Source: Methylocystis sp. KS32 (GTDB lineage Bacteria; Pseudomonadota; Alphaproteobacteria; Rhizobiales; Beijerinckiaceae). Taken from it: a stretch of 64,000 nucleotides of DNA. The stretch covers positions 310,001 to 374,000 of the forward strand of contig PHSQ01000003.1 of assembly GCA_002862095.1 (NCBI GenBank), written 5' to 3'. Each line of letters opens with the position of its first letter. Positions within the stretch are counted from its first letter, which is position 1. The position numbers and the translations under genes are program-made. The notes under the pieces are model-generated. The model ran no database searches, had not been told where the DNA came from, and was given only the letters and a program-made list of their open reading frames with translations. This document shows positions 35,142 to 44,914 of the stretch, piece by piece.

Positions 35142-36049
35142 TGCCGAAGCGGTTTTCGCTCGCGCGGCGCCTGGTTCTTGGCGTTCCCTATCTCTGGATC
35201 GCCGTCTTTTTTCTCGCGCCGATGGCGCTAATCGCCAAGATTTCATTGTCGCGCCCGGCGCAGGCGCGCCCGCCCTACGAGCCGGTTTTCAGCCTGAGCG
35301 ACGGGGTCGGCGGTTTCTTGAGCAAAATCCAGACTCTGACTTTCGAGGCCTATCGATCCTTCGGCGAGGATCGGCTTTATCTCGATTCCTATCTGAACTC
35401 CCTCGCCATCGCAGCGATTTCCACCCTCGTCACCCTTTTGGTCGCCTATCCTTTCGCGCTGGCGATGGCGCGGGCGCCGGCGCGGGCGCGGCCGATTCTG
35501 ATCGGCCTCGCCGTCGCGCCGTTCTGGACCAGTTTTCTGATCCGGGTTTACGCCTGGATCGCGCTTTTGAAGGACGAAGGCCTCGTCAACCACGCGCTGA
35601 TGGCGCTCCACCTCATCGACGCCCCGCTTTCGATCTACGCCACCAATCTCGCCGTCGTCATCGGGATCGTTTACAGCTATCTGCCCTTCATGCTGCTGCC
35701 GCTCTATTCGGCGCTGGAGCGGCAGGACCCTCTGCTGCGCGAGGCGGCGGCCGATCTTGGCGCCTCCCCGGCGCAAGTGTTCCTGCGCGTGACCCTGCCC
35801 TTATCCCGAGCGGGCGTCGTCGCCGGCTGCTTGCTGGTTTTCATCCCGGCGGTGGGCGAATTCGTGATCCCCGATCTTCTCGGCGGCTCCGATACGCTCA
35901 TGATCGGCAAGACGCTGTGGACCGACTTCTTCGCCAATCGCGACTGGCCCTCGGCCAGCGCTGCGGCGATGATCCTGCTTGCCTTGTTGATCGGCCCGCT
36001 GGTTCTCGCCGAGCGGGCGCGGCTTGGCGCGGAAGGAAGGCCGTCGTGA
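35138..36049 (+). CDS. potB: PotB-like ABC transporter permease
   Basis: Permease of 303 aa with six membrane helices, the first at LVLGVPYLWIAVFFLAPMALIAKISL. The ABC-binding EAA loop is REAAADLGASPAQVFLRVTLPLSRAGVV. VGEFVIPDLLGGSDTLMIGK is typical of PotB. The ATG at 35138 overlaps potA's stop (ATGATG; 35141 is also possible). It is the first of two permeases. Confidence 0.92.
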   Translation: MMPKRFSLARRLVLGVPYLWIAVFFLAPMALIAKISLSRPAQARPPYEPVFSLSDGVGGFLSKIQTLTFEAYRSFGEDRLYLDSYLNSLAIAAISTLVTLLVAYPFALAMARAPARARPILIGLAVAPFWTSFLIRVYAWIALLKDEGLVNHALMALHLIDAPLSIYATNLAVVIGIVYSYLPFMLLPLYSALERQDPLLREAAADLGASPAQVFLRVTLPLSRAGVVAGCLLVFIPAVGEFVIPDLLGGSDTLMIGKTLWTDFFANRDWPSASAAAMILLALLIGPLVLAERARLGAEGRPS

Positions 36050-36843
36050 GGGGCGTCGATCTTGCGCGCCGCGCCGCTATAGCGGCGGGCTTCGTCTTTC
36101 TTTACGGGCCGATTCTGATTCTGGCGGCGATGAGCTTCAACGCCTCGAAGCTGGTCACGGTCTGGGGCGGATTTTCGACCAAATGGTATCTCGCCCTGAT
36201 CGAGGACACCGCAATGCTCGACGCCGCCAGGATCAGCCTCGAGGCCGCCGCGCTCTCGGCGGCGATCGCGACCGCGCTCGGCCTGTGCGCCGCCGTCTCC
36301 CTGACGCGGTTTGGGGAGTTCGGAACCCGCACGGTGTTTTTCGGCGCGATCCATGCGCCGCTGGTGATGCCGGAAGTCGTGCTGGGCCTGGCCTTGCTGA
36401 GCGCTTTCGTCGCCTTCGGCATGGAGCGGGGCTTCGCGACTCTCGTCATCGCCCATGCGACCTTCACCATGTGCTTCGCGACGGTCGTGCTCGTCGCCGC
36501 CCTGCGGTCCTTCGACCCGGCGCTGGAGGAGGCGGCGCAAGACCTGGGCGCGACGCCGTTCGGGGCCTTCGTCCTGGTCGCGTTGCCCTGCGTCGCGCCC
36601 TCGCTGGTCAGCGCCTTTCTCCTGGCTTTCACGCTTTCCCTCGACGATTTGGTGATTGCGAGCTTCAGCACCGGGCCGGGGGCGACGACCCTGCCGATGC
36701 GCATTTATTCCCAGGTGCGACTGGGCGTGACGCCCGAAGTCAACGCGATTTCGACCCTGCTGCTCGCTTTCGTCGGCCTCGTCTTGGGTCTCTCGGCCCT
36801 GGCGACGCGGGGGCGTCCTTCGGGCGCGGCCGACCTCGCCTGA
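36046..36843 (+). CDS. potC: PotC-like ABC transporter permease
   Basis: Permease of 265 aa, six helices. The EAA loop is EEAAQDLGATPFGAFVLVALPCVAPSL, then LAFTLSLDDLVIASFSTGPGATTLPMRIYSQVRLG, the PotC signature. It uses a GTG start at 36046 overlapping the potB stop; no ATG fits the family length. A substrate-binding protein (PotD) is not found in the surrounding genes. Confidence 0.92.
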   Translation: MRGVDLARRAAIAAGFVFLYGPILILAAMSFNASKLVTVWGGFSTKWYLALIEDTAMLDAARISLEAAALSAAIATALGLCAAVSLTRFGEFGTRTVFFGAIHAPLVMPEVVLGLALLSAFVAFGMERGFATLVIAHATFTMCFATVVLVAALRSFDPALEEAAQDLGATPFGAFVLVALPCVAPSLVSAFLLAFTLSLDDLVIASFSTGPGATTLPMRIYSQVRLGVTPEVNAISTLLLAFVGLVLGLSALATRGRPSGAADLA

Positions 36844-36933
36844 TCGTTTGGCCTTCAACCGCCAAAGTCTCGCCATTGACCGTGGCTTTCGCCTGCGTCT
36901 ATCTCTGGGCGCGGCTCTTGGGAGGGCGATGAA

Positions 36934-38091
36934 ATGTCGAATCGAGAAAACGGGCGGCGCGAGGGCGCCGGTCCGAGGATCTCGCTGGAGCGCCAATTGC
37001 TCTGGTGGGCGGCCGCGCTCGCTGTCATGGCGGCGCTCGCCCATGCGCTCGGCGCGATCCTCACGCCCTTCGTCGCCGGGACCGTGCTCGGCTATCTGCT
37101 CAACCCGGTGGCCGACCGCCTTCAGGCCGCCGGGATGTCGCGTCTCGGCGCCACCTTGATTCTTCTCGTGGTTTTCATTTTCATCGTGATTTCGGCGGCC
37201 CTTCTCATCACGCCGGTTCTCTCGCGCCAGCTCGAGGGATTCATCGCGAGCCTGCCGGGCTATGTGGGGACCCTGCAAGGGCTGTTGTCCGAGTGGAGCG
37301 AGAAGCTGACGGCCCATTACAATGAGTTCTTGCAAAAATACGAGATGGGGGCGTCGGCGCCGACGATCGATTTGCAGAAATATGTCGGCGACCTCGTTGG
37401 CGACTGGAGTTCGCTCGCCGCCGACTTCGCCCGGTCGCTCGTCTCGAGAAGCGTCGCGATCATCAATGTCGTGTCGGTCATCGTCGTTACGCCCGTGGTC
37501 GCGTTCTATATGCTGCTGGACTGGGATTCGATGCTGGCGATCCTCGACGAAATGGTGCCCCCGCGCCACCGCGCGGAGGCGCGAGAACTGGCGCGAGACA
37601 TCGACAAGGCGATGTCTGGCTTCCTGCGGGGACAATCGGCGGTGTGCATGTTTCTCGGCTCGTGGTATGCGCTCGGTCTCACCCTTATCGGATTGAATTT
37701 CGGATTCCTCATCGGCGTCATCGCCGGGGTGCTGAGCCTTATCCCTTATGTCGGCTCGATCACGGCCTTCGTTCTTTCCATCAGCATCGCGCTGGTGCAG
37801 GACTGGCCGGGCTGGCGCTTGCCGCTCGAAGCGATCGCCGTGGTCGGCGTCGGTCTGTTCCTCGACGGCAATGTCCTGTCGCCTCGGCTCGTCGGCGCCT
37901 CCGTCGGTCTTCATCCGGTTTGGCTGATGTTCGCTCTTTTCGCCTTTGGCGCCCTGTTCGGATTCGTCGGCATGATCGTCGCGGTGCCCGTGGCCGCCGC
38001 GGCCGGCGTCATTCTGCGCTTTTTCGCCCGGCGCTACCGCCAGAGCGAATTCTACTTGCGTCCGCCGCAAGGAATGATCGAAGGCCGTTAA
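36934..38091 (+). CDS. AI-2E (PerM) family transporter
   Basis: Membrane protein of 385 aa with about eight helices. VADRLQAAGMSRLGATLILLVVFIFIVI near the start and FGFLIGVIAGVLSLIPYVGSITAFVLSISIAL are family signatures; VVTPVVAFYMLLDWDSML is the conserved central helix. AI-2E family proteins are putative exporters or permeases; autoinducer-2 itself is not implied. It starts about 90 bases after potC and just before hda. Confidence 0.92.
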   Translation: MSNRENGRREGAGPRISLERQLLWWAAALAVMAALAHALGAILTPFVAGTVLGYLLNPVADRLQAAGMSRLGATLILLVVFIFIVISAALLITPVLSRQLEGFIASLPGYVGTLQGLLSEWSEKLTAHYNEFLQKYEMGASAPTIDLQKYVGDLVGDWSSLAADFARSLVSRSVAIINVVSVIVVTPVVAFYMLLDWDSMLAILDEMVPPRHRAEARELARDIDKAMSGFLRGQSAVCMFLGSWYALGLTLIGLNFGFLIGVIAGVLSLIPYVGSITAFVLSISIALVQDWPGWRLPLEAIAVVGVGLFLDGNVLSPRLVGASVGLHPVWLMFALFAFGALFGFVGMIVAVPVAAAAGVILRFFARRYRQSEFYLRPPQGMIEGR

Positions 38092-38097
38092 GCCGTC

Positions 38098-38796
38098 ATG
38101 GTGGAGGAAGGTCTGGAAAAAAGCGCCGCCGCTCAGCTTCCATTGGAATTGCCCTTGGAGCCGAGCCACAGGCGGGAGGATTTCCTCCCCGCGCCGTCGA
38201 ATCGCGCGGCGTTGGAAATAATCGATCAATGGCCGAACTGGCCCGATTCCGAACTGCTCCTGGTTGGGCCGGCCGGCAGCGGCAAGAGCCATTTGCTCGC
38301 CATATGGGCGAGCAAGGCCGCCGCGCGAACCCTATCGGGCGAAATCCCTTCGGTCGAAAATCTCGCCAAATCGAGATTTTCGGCGCTGGCGGTGGATGAC
38401 ATTGACCGCCGTAATGACGAAGCCGCGCTTTTTCATCTGGTGAATCACGCGCGCGAGAACAACATCTTCCTGCTCATGACAGCCTCTTCGCGACCTCTGG
38501 CGGAGAAATGGCGTCTGCCCGATTTGCTGTCGCGCTTGCGGCGGGCGCCAATGGTCGAGATCGGGCCGCCCGACGACGAACTGATGCGCGCGGCGATGGA
38601 GAAGATGTTTCGGGACCGCCAGGTGCTGGTGGATCCCGCGGTCATCGACTATGCCGCGCTGCGCCTGGAACGCTCGCTGGAGGCGGCGCGAGCTTTTGTC
38701 GGCGAAGCGGACCGGGAGGCGCTGGCGCGGGGGCGCCGCGTCACCCGCGTCCTTGCCGCGCAACTGCTGGCTTCGCGCGAGGAAAACCGGAAATAG
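38098..38796 (+). CDS. hdaA: Hda/HdaA, regulator of DnaA inactivation
   Basis: DnaA-like ATPase of 232 aa without a DNA-binding domain. QLPLELPL at residues 14-21 is a beta-clamp-binding motif. Walker A is VGPAGSGKSHL (about 57), Walker B region SALAVDDID, sensor DLLSRLRRAPMVEIG. In Caulobacter HdaA binds the replication clamp and promotes ATP hydrolysis by DnaA to block re-initiation. It begins six bases after the AI-2E gene and precedes ppk1, an order seen in many alphaproteobacteria. Confidence 0.92.
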   Translation: MVEEGLEKSAAAQLPLELPLEPSHRREDFLPAPSNRAALEIIDQWPNWPDSELLLVGPAGSGKSHLLAIWASKAAARTLSGEIPSVENLAKSRFSALAVDDIDRRNDEAALFHLVNHARENNIFLLMTASSRPLAEKWRLPDLLSRLRRAPMVEIGPPDDELMRAAMEKMFRDRQVLVDPAVIDYAALRLERSLEAARAFVGEADREALARGRRVTRVLAAQLLASREENRK

Positions 38797-38856
38797 ATCG
38801 TCGCGGCGAGCCCTGAGCTATGACATTATGGGCGAAGAGCGACCGGAGAAACCATC

Positions 38857-41082
38857 GTGACGCAGCAGCACCTGAAGGACAAGAAGCGCGAAGCGCTCGC
38901 GCCCGACGACGACATCTTGTCCCGGCCGGACGAGTTGCTGGCTTCTCCCAGGCGCTTCGTCAATCGGGAATTGTCCTGGCTCGAATTCAATCGCCGCGTG
39001 CTCGAGGAAGCGTCCAACCGCAATCATCCCCTGCTCGAGCAATTGCGGTTCCTGTCGATTTCCGCCAATAATCTCGACGAATTCTACATGGTCCGCGTGG
39101 CGGGACTGCGCGGACAGGCCCGCGCGCAATTCTCCGCCCTGTCGCAGGACGGGCTCACGCCGGCGGAGCAACTGGCCCAGATCAACGAGCGCGTCGGCGA
39201 ACTGACCGGCGCGCAAGCCAGGCGCTGGCGCGAATTACGGCGGGACATCGAGGAAGTGGGCATCGTCATCGTCGAGCCCGCCGACCTCTCGAAGGCCGAC
39301 CGCGACTGGCTGGAGGATCATTTCCTTACCCGTATTTTTCCGGTGCTCACGCCGCTCGCGGTCGATCCCGCCCATCCCTTTCCCTTCATTCCCAATCTCG
39401 GCTTCACTCTGGCGCTGGAGCTGATTCGGCCGGGCGACCGCAAGACCCTGCAGGCGCTGGTGCGATTGCCTCAGAAGATCGAGCGTTTCGTGCGCCTGCC
39501 GGGACCGGTCGCGGCGCCGGGCGCGGTGGGGCAAGGGCGCGAGCGCTTCATGCTGCTCGAAACGCTGATCGTGATGCATGTCCAGCGTCTTTTTCCGGGC
39601 TATGTCCTGCGCGGACAGGGCCTGTTCCGGGTCATACGCGACAGCGACCTCGAGGTCGAGGAAGAAGCCGAAGACCTGGTGCGCCTATTCGAAACCGCGC
39701 TGAAGCGCCGGCGCCGGGGTTCCGTGATCCGGCTGGAATTCGCTTCCGACATGCCGATGACGCTGCGCGAATTGGTCGCGGCCGAACTCGACGTCGACGA
39801 AAGCGAGGTTTTCGAACTCAAGAGCATGTTGGCGCTGATCGATCTTTCCGAACTGGTCGCGCTGGATCGTCCGGACCTGAAATTCAAGCCCTATAATCCG
39901 CGCTTTCCCGAGCGCGTGCGCGACAATGGCGGCGATTGTTTCCTCGCCATCAAGCAGAAGGATCTCGCGGTTCATCACCCTTACGAATCCTTCGACGTGG
40001 TGGTGCAATTTCTTCAGCAGGCCGCGCGCGACCCCAATGTGGTCGCCATCAAGCAGACCCTTTATCGCACCTCCGCCAACAGCCCCATCGTCCGCGCGTT
40101 GATCGAGGCGGCGGAGGCGGGCAAGTCGGTGACGGCGCTGGTCGAACTCAAGGCCCGCTTCGACGAGGAAGCCAACATCCGCTGGGCGCGCGATCTCGAA
40201 CGGGCCGGCGCTCAGGTGGTGTTCGGATTTCTCGAGCTGAAGACGCATGGAAAACTGTCGATGGTGGTGCGGCGCGAAGGCTCGGGCCTCGCCACCTATT
40301 GCCACATCGGCACCGGCAACTATCACCCCGTCACCGCGAAGATCTACACCGACATTTCGCTGTTCACCGCGGAGGCGGCGATCGGGCGCGACGTCTCGCG
40401 CATTTTCAATTACATCACCGGCTACGCCGAGCCCGCCGGGCTGGAGCGCATGTCGGTTTCTCCGATATCGCTCAAGAAAAAGCTGCTGGAGCACATCGAG
40501 CAGGAAATCGCCTTCGCCAGGGCAAGCAAGCCCGCGACGATTTGGGGCAAATGCAATGCGCTGGTCGATCCTGAAATCATCGACGCCCTTTACGTCGCAT
40601 CGCGGGCGGGCGTCGCCATCGAACTGGTTGTGCGCGGAATCTGCTGTTTGCGCCCCGGCGTTCCGGGACTGTCGGAAAATATCCGCGTCAAGTCCATCGT
40701 CGGGCGTTTTCTCGAGCACGCCCGCATCTACGCCTTCGGCGGCGGTTATGCGCTGCCGCATCCGCGCGCTCACGTCTATATATCTTCCGCCGACCTCATG
40801 CCGCGCAATCTGGATCGGCGCGTCGAGACCCTGTTGCCGATCACCAATCAAACCGTGCATCAGCAGGTGCTCGACCAGATCATGCTGGCAAATCTCATCG
40901 ACAACGAGCAGAGCTACCGTGTCTTGCCCGACGGTTCGTCCGCGCGCATCACGCCCCCCGAGGGGGAAGAGCGATTCAACGCGCACAAATATTTCATGAC
41001 CAACCCCAGTCTTTCCGGTCGCGGCAAGTCGCTCAAGGAGTGGCGTCCGCGTTCGTTGCTGAAGCGCAAGGGCGATGACTGA
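38857..41082 (+). CDS. ppk: Polyphosphate kinase 1
   Basis: PPK1 of 741 aa. It makes polyphosphate from [23 protein letters not shown] and [14 protein letters not shown] mark the N-terminal domain. [17 protein letters not shown], then [26 protein letters not shown], and the phosphohistidine region [22 protein letters not shown] mark the catalytic C-terminal half. Start 38857 follows GAGCGACCGGAG. It overlaps ppx by eight bases, so synthesis and degradation genes are coupled. Confidence 0.97.
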   Translation: MTQQHLKDKKREALAPDDDILSRPDELLASPRRFVNRELSWLEFNRRVLEEASNRNHPLLEQLRFLSISANNLDEFYMVRVAGLRGQARAQFSALSQDGLTPAEQLAQINERVGELTGAQARRWRELRRDIEEVGIVIVEPADLSKADRDWLEDHFLTRIFPVLTPLAVDPAHPFPFIPNLGFTLALELIRPGDRKTLQALVRLPQKIERFVRLPGPVAAPGAVGQGRERFMLLETLIVMHVQRLFPGYVLRGQGLFRVIRDSDLEVEEEAEDLVRLFETALKRRRRGSVIRLEFASDMPMTLRELVAAELDVDESEVFELKSMLALIDLSELVALDRPDLKFKPYNPRFPERVRDNGGDCFLAIKQKDLAVHHPYESFDVVVQFLQQAARDPNVVAIKQTLYRTSANSPIVRALIEAAEAGKSVTALVELKARFDEEANIRWARDLERAGAQVVFGFLELKTHGKLSMVVRREGSGLATYCHIGTGNYHPVTAKIYTDISLFTAEAAIGRDVSRIFNYITGYAEPAGLERMSVSPISLKKKLLEHIEQEIAFARASKPATIWGKCNALVDPEIIDALYVASRAGVAIELVVRGICCLRPGVPGLSENIRVKSIVGRFLEHARIYAFGGGYALPHPRAHVYISSADLMPRNLDRRVETLLPITNQTVHQQVLDQIMLANLIDNEQSYRVLPDGSSARITPPEGEERFNAHKYFMTNPSLSGRGKSLKEWRPRSLLKRKGDD

Positions 41083-42574
41083 ACCCTCTCGGCCGAAGCC
41101 GGTCGCGATCGTCGATATCGGGTCGAACTCGGTTCGCCTTGTCGCCTATGAGCGGCTGGCGCGCGCGCCGACTCCCATCTTCAACGAAAAGGCGATGTGC
41201 GCGCTGGGCAAGGGCGTGGTCCTCACGGGGCGCCTTGCCGAGGAGGGGGTGGAAAAAGCGCTGAAAGCCTTGCGCCGCTATAGCGCTTTATGCGCCACGA
41301 TGGAAATCGACGATATCACCGTCATCGCGACGGCGGCGGCGCGGGACGCCGCCAATGGGCCGGCCTTTCTCTCGGCGGCTCGAACGGCCATCGGCCGCGA
41401 GATTTCGCTCCTTTCCGGAAAACGCGAGGCCGAACTCTCCGCTCTCGGCGTTATGTCCGCGATCCATGCGCCCAATGGCGTCGTGGGCGATCTTGGCGGC
41501 GGTTCGCTGGAACTGATCGACGTCGCCGGCGCCTCTCGCGGCAAGGGCGAGACGCTGCCGCTGGGCGGACTGGCGCTGATGGACGCCTCCAAGCGCTCCA
41601 TGCGGGAAGCGAGCCGCATCGCGCGCAAGGCCATAGCGGAAGCCGCGCCGCTTTCCGGACTGAAGGGCCGCGCTTTTTACGCTGTCGGCGGAACCTGGCG
41701 CGCGCTGGCGAAGCTTCACATGCGCCAGCGCAACTACCCGCTCGAGGTGATGCATAATTATCGTATTCAGACCGGCGAGGCGGCGGATTTCGCCGAACTG
41801 GTCGAGCGCATCGACAGCGAGGCCATCAGCGATATCGCCCGCGTATCGGCGGCGCGTCGGCCGTTGCTGGCCTATGGCGCGATCGTGCTGGACGAAATCA
41901 TCCGCCGGGCCAAGCCCAGGGAGATCGTCGTTTCCGCCGCCGGCGTGCGCGAGGGTCTGCTTTACGAGCGCTTGAGCGGCGCCGAGCGGGCGGCGGACCC
42001 TTTGCTCGTCGCGGCCCGGCAACTCGACGCCCTGCTGTCCCGCGCGCCGGGTTATGGCGAGGATCTCATTGGCTGGACCGACGGTTTCATGGCGTCCCAC
42101 GAACTCGACGAAACGCTCGAGGAGAAGCGCCTGCGCCACGCCGCTTGTCTCCTGTCCGACGTCGCGTGGCGCGCTCACCCCGACTATCGCGCGCAGCAGG
42201 CGACGAATATCGTCACGCATGGCGCCTTCGTCGGCCTCGATCATCCGGGGAGGGCCTTTTTGGCGCTCGCGGCGATTTTCCGCCACCAGGGGCTCGAGGG
42301 CGAGCATGATTTCTCGGCGCTGCGCGCTTTGCTGACCACGAGATTATTGATCCGCGCGCGGGTTCTTGGGGCGGCGATGCGGGTCGCCTATCTGCTTTCG
42401 GCCTCCATGCCCGGCGTATTGCCGCTCACGCCCCTCGCCGCGCGGCAGGGCCGTTTGACCCTTGTCTTGCCCGCCGACCGCGCCGCGCTCGCCAGCGAAA
42501 GATTATATGGCAGGGTCAAGGCGCTCGCCCGTCTGCTGGGACTGGACGCAAGCCTTGAAGTCACGGAGGCTTGA
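41075..42574 (+). CDS. ppx: Exopolyphosphatase / GppA family
   Basis: Ppx/GppA phosphatase of 499 aa. [19 protein letters not shown] and [16 protein letters not shown] are the two phosphate-binding motifs of the ASKHA fold. [13 protein letters not shown] and [16 protein letters not shown] are also conserved. It hydrolyses polyphosphate and possibly pppGpp. It overlaps ppk by eight bases. Confidence 0.95.
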   Translation: MTEPSRPKPVAIVDIGSNSVRLVAYERLARAPTPIFNEKAMCALGKGVVLTGRLAEEGVEKALKALRRYSALCATMEIDDITVIATAAARDAANGPAFLSAARTAIGREISLLSGKREAELSALGVMSAIHAPNGVVGDLGGGSLELIDVAGASRGKGETLPLGGLALMDASKRSMREASRIARKAIAEAAPLSGLKGRAFYAVGGTWRALAKLHMRQRNYPLEVMHNYRIQTGEAADFAELVERIDSEAISDIARVSAARRPLLAYGAIVLDEIIRRAKPREIVVSAAGVREGLLYERLSGAERAADPLLVAARQLDALLSRAPGYGEDLIGWTDGFMASHELDETLEEKRLRHAACLLSDVAWRAHPDYRAQQATNIVTHGAFVGLDHPGRAFLALAAIFRHQGLEGEHDFSALRALLTTRLLIRARVLGAAMRVAYLLSASMPGVLPLTPLAARQGRLTLVLPADRAALASERLYGRVKALARLLGLDASLEVTEA

Positions 42575-42643
42575 CAGCCCCCGTCGCGGCCGGCAAAGAC
42601 TCTCCGTCGCCGGGATCGGCTTTACGCGGAAAATGTCGGGCTC

Positions 42644-43642
42644 ATGCGGATTTTTGTGACCGGCGCCGCCGGCTTCATTGGTTTTCACCTTTCCCGGCGG
42701 CTGCTCGAACTGGGTCATCAAGTGTTCGGCTACGACGGCCTGACCGCCTATTACGACGTCGAACTCAAAAAGGCGCGACTTTCCATCCTGAAAAACATGG
42801 AAGGGTTTGGCCTGAGCGTCGCGATGCTCGAGGACATGGCCGCGCTCGAAGAGGCGGTTCGGGCGGCGCGACCCGATGTCGTCGTCCATCTCGCGGCGCA
42901 GGCGGGCGTGCGCTACAGCCTCGAAAATCCCCGCGCCTATGTCGACTCCAATCTGGTCGGGGGCTTCAACGTCCTGGAGGTCGCGCGGCTCCATCCGGTG
43001 CGCCATCTCATGATGGCGTCGACGAGCTCGGTCTATGGCGCCAATCCCGAGGCGCCCTTTCGCGAGGAGGACAGGGCGGACCATCCGCTCACGCTTTACG
43101 CGGCGACCAAGAAAGCCAACGAGGCGATGGCGCATTCCTATGCCCATCTTTGGGCGATTCCGACCACCATGTTCCGGTTTTTCACGGTTTACGGCCCCTG
43201 GGGCCGGCCCGACATGGCGCTGTTCAAATTCGTCGATGCGATTGAGCGGGGCCGCCCCATCGACGTTTACAACAATGGCGACATGGCGCGCGACTTCACC
43301 TATGTCGACGATCTGGTTGAAGCGATCGTCCGCCTGATGGATTGTCCGCCAAAGCGCGCGGGGGAGGATCCCTCGACCTCTCCGGTCGCGCCGTGGCGGA
43401 TCGTCAATATTGGACGGGGTCAGCCTATAAATCTGAATGATTTCATTGAAATAATCGAGAAAAAGCTCGGCCGGAAGGCTGTTCGCAACAATCTTCCCAT
43501 GCAGAAGGGCGATGTTCCCCGAACCTTCGCGGACAGCGCCGTGCTCGAACGGCTGACTGGCTATCGGCCGGAGACTGGAACCGCCGAGGGCGTCGGCGCC
43601 TTCGTGGACTGGTATCGCGCCTGGCGGGACGGAAAGCCATAG
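42644..43642 (+). CDS. UDP-glucuronate epimerase (LpsL-like)
   Basis: Extended SDR of 332 aa. The NAD motif is [21 protein letters not shown]. The catalytic residues are in [17 protein letters not shown] and [17 protein letters not shown] (YxxxK). [44 protein letters not shown] is the hallmark of UDP-glucuronate 4- or 5-epimerases (LpsL, CapI). It makes UDP-galacturonate for surface polysaccharides. It stands alone after ppx, far from the polysaccharide block. Confidence 0.9.
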   Translation: MRIFVTGAAGFIGFHLSRRLLELGHQVFGYDGLTAYYDVELKKARLSILKNMEGFGLSVAMLEDMAALEEAVRAARPDVVVHLAAQAGVRYSLENPRAYVDSNLVGGFNVLEVARLHPVRHLMMASTSSVYGANPEAPFREEDRADHPLTLYAATKKANEAMAHSYAHLWAIPTTMFRFFTVYGPWGRPDMALFKFVDAIERGRPIDVYNNGDMARDFTYVDDLVEAIVRLMDCPPKRAGEDPSTSPVAPWRIVNIGRGQPINLNDFIEIIEKKLGRKAVRNNLPMQKGDVPRTFADSAVLERLTGYRPETGTAEGVGAFVDWYRAWRDGKP

Positions 43643-44032
43643 AGAGGCAGCGCCAGCCCCTCTCGCCTTGTCGTGCCCGCGGAGAATGCTCGAAACGATG
43701 CAGGCTCCGCCCTGCGCCCCTGGATTTCTTCGCCGCGCTGGCAATGACGGGGCTGGCGCCGGACTCGTTTATGACGCGGCGGAGAGCCAAGGTCGAACTT
43801 TTGCCGCAAACGGAGGTAGAATCCTCCACCTGAAATTCAGTATGCGCTAAAAGAAATCGCTTCCGTCGTCCCTTGTTGGCGAGATCGGCTAAAGATTAAC
43901 GAAATCATTACGGTGATTCGTGTAGCTAGTTAGTCTCCCGTGCGAAATCGCGCCGGCTTCGCGTCCGTCCGCATCGCATTATATGCGTCTCGTTGGATGC
44001 TCGGCGCCAAGAGACTTAAGCTGGATGAACCC
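43643..44032. other. Intergenic region before chpT
   Basis: About 390 bases. The first 160 resemble a degraded relative of the dispersed repeat family (short GCAATGACGG and TTTATGACGC matches). Nearer chpT are a GATTC (GANTC) site at 43915-43919 and a TTAA half-site at 43896-43899, both compatible with cell-cycle control. Confidence 0.45.
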
Positions 44033-44710
44033 ATGACGAAATTCGCGCTCGACTCCCTCGACCTCGCGGCTCTGCTGGCTTCCAGGGTCTGTCACGACGT
44101 AATCTCGCCGGTCGGCGCTATCGTGAATGGCTTGGAAGTCCTCGAAGAGGAGAAGGACGCTGAAATGCGCGGCCACGCTCTGGCGCTGATAAAATCCAGC
44201 GCGGCGGAAGCCTCCGCGCGTCTCCAATTCTGCCGTCTCGCCTTCGGCGCCGCCGGCTCCAAGGGATCGTCCATCGACACCGGAGACGCCGAGCACGTCA
44301 CCCGCCAGTTTCTCGCCGACGAGCGCACGCGCATCGAATGGAGCGTGCCGCGCGTCCTGATGGCGAAGAACAAGGTGAAGCTTTTGCTAAATCTATGCCT
44401 CATCGCGGACGCCGCCATCCCGCGCGGCGGCGTGATCTCGGTTTCGGCGAAAGGCGAGGACGACAGCGTCTCGTTCCAGATCGAAGCGAAAGGCGCCAAT
44501 GCGCGGCTTGCGGCCGGCCTCGCCTCGCTTCTTTCCGGTGAGCCCGACGAAGGCGCGGTCGACGCGCGGTCCATCCAGGCCTATTATACGGGTCTCATCG
44601 CGCGCGCCTGCGGTCTCGCCATCGCTCTCGATTTGAGCGGCGACATGGTCTCCATCGACGCGAAGCCGGTCGCCGCCGAAGCGGAAGAGCCTCAAAGCGC
44701 CGTCGCGTAA
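44033..44710 (+). CDS. chpT: ChpT histidine phosphotransferase
   Basis: ChpT of 225 aa, the carrier between CckA and CtrA/CpdR in the alphaproteobacterial cell-cycle phosphorelay. The phosphorylated histidine is H21 in LLASRVCHDVISPVGAIVNGLEVL, on a DHp-like helix. The degenerate ATPase-like domain follows (LLLNLCLIADAAIPRGGVISVSAKGEDD). The start at 44033 lies 8 bases after GGA; an upstream in-frame ATG (43997) is possible. It precedes the chemotaxis-like set and ctrA. Confidence 0.93.
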   Translation: MTKFALDSLDLAALLASRVCHDVISPVGAIVNGLEVLEEEKDAEMRGHALALIKSSAAEASARLQFCRLAFGAAGSKGSSIDTGDAEHVTRQFLADERTRIEWSVPRVLMAKNKVKLLLNLCLIADAAIPRGGVISVSAKGEDDSVSFQIEAKGANARLAAGLASLLSGEPDEGAVDARSIQAYYTGLIARACGLAIALDLSGDMVSIDAKPVAAEAEEPQSAVA

Positions 44711-44914
44711 AAAATCGAAGCTCCACGATATTTTGGCTTCGCGGCGCCCTGGCTCCGCGAAGTCTTTTCTTTTGGCTTGCGTCGAAGAGGCGTCGATTTC
44801 GGCTCCGCCCGCCTTTGTTGTCGCGGAGCGCTTTCCGCAAAGAATTTCAGGTCTTTTAACCCCTGTTGCTTCAAAGTCGTTTTCATTCGCCGCGCTTGCG
44901 GCGCGAGAATCGCC

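Noticed and set aside
35704..38292. Very long open frame opposite potB/potC, the AI-2E gene and hda
   Set aside because: It is an antisense frame caused by high GC; composition is Arg/Glu/Asp/Gln-rich and real genes occupy the other strand.
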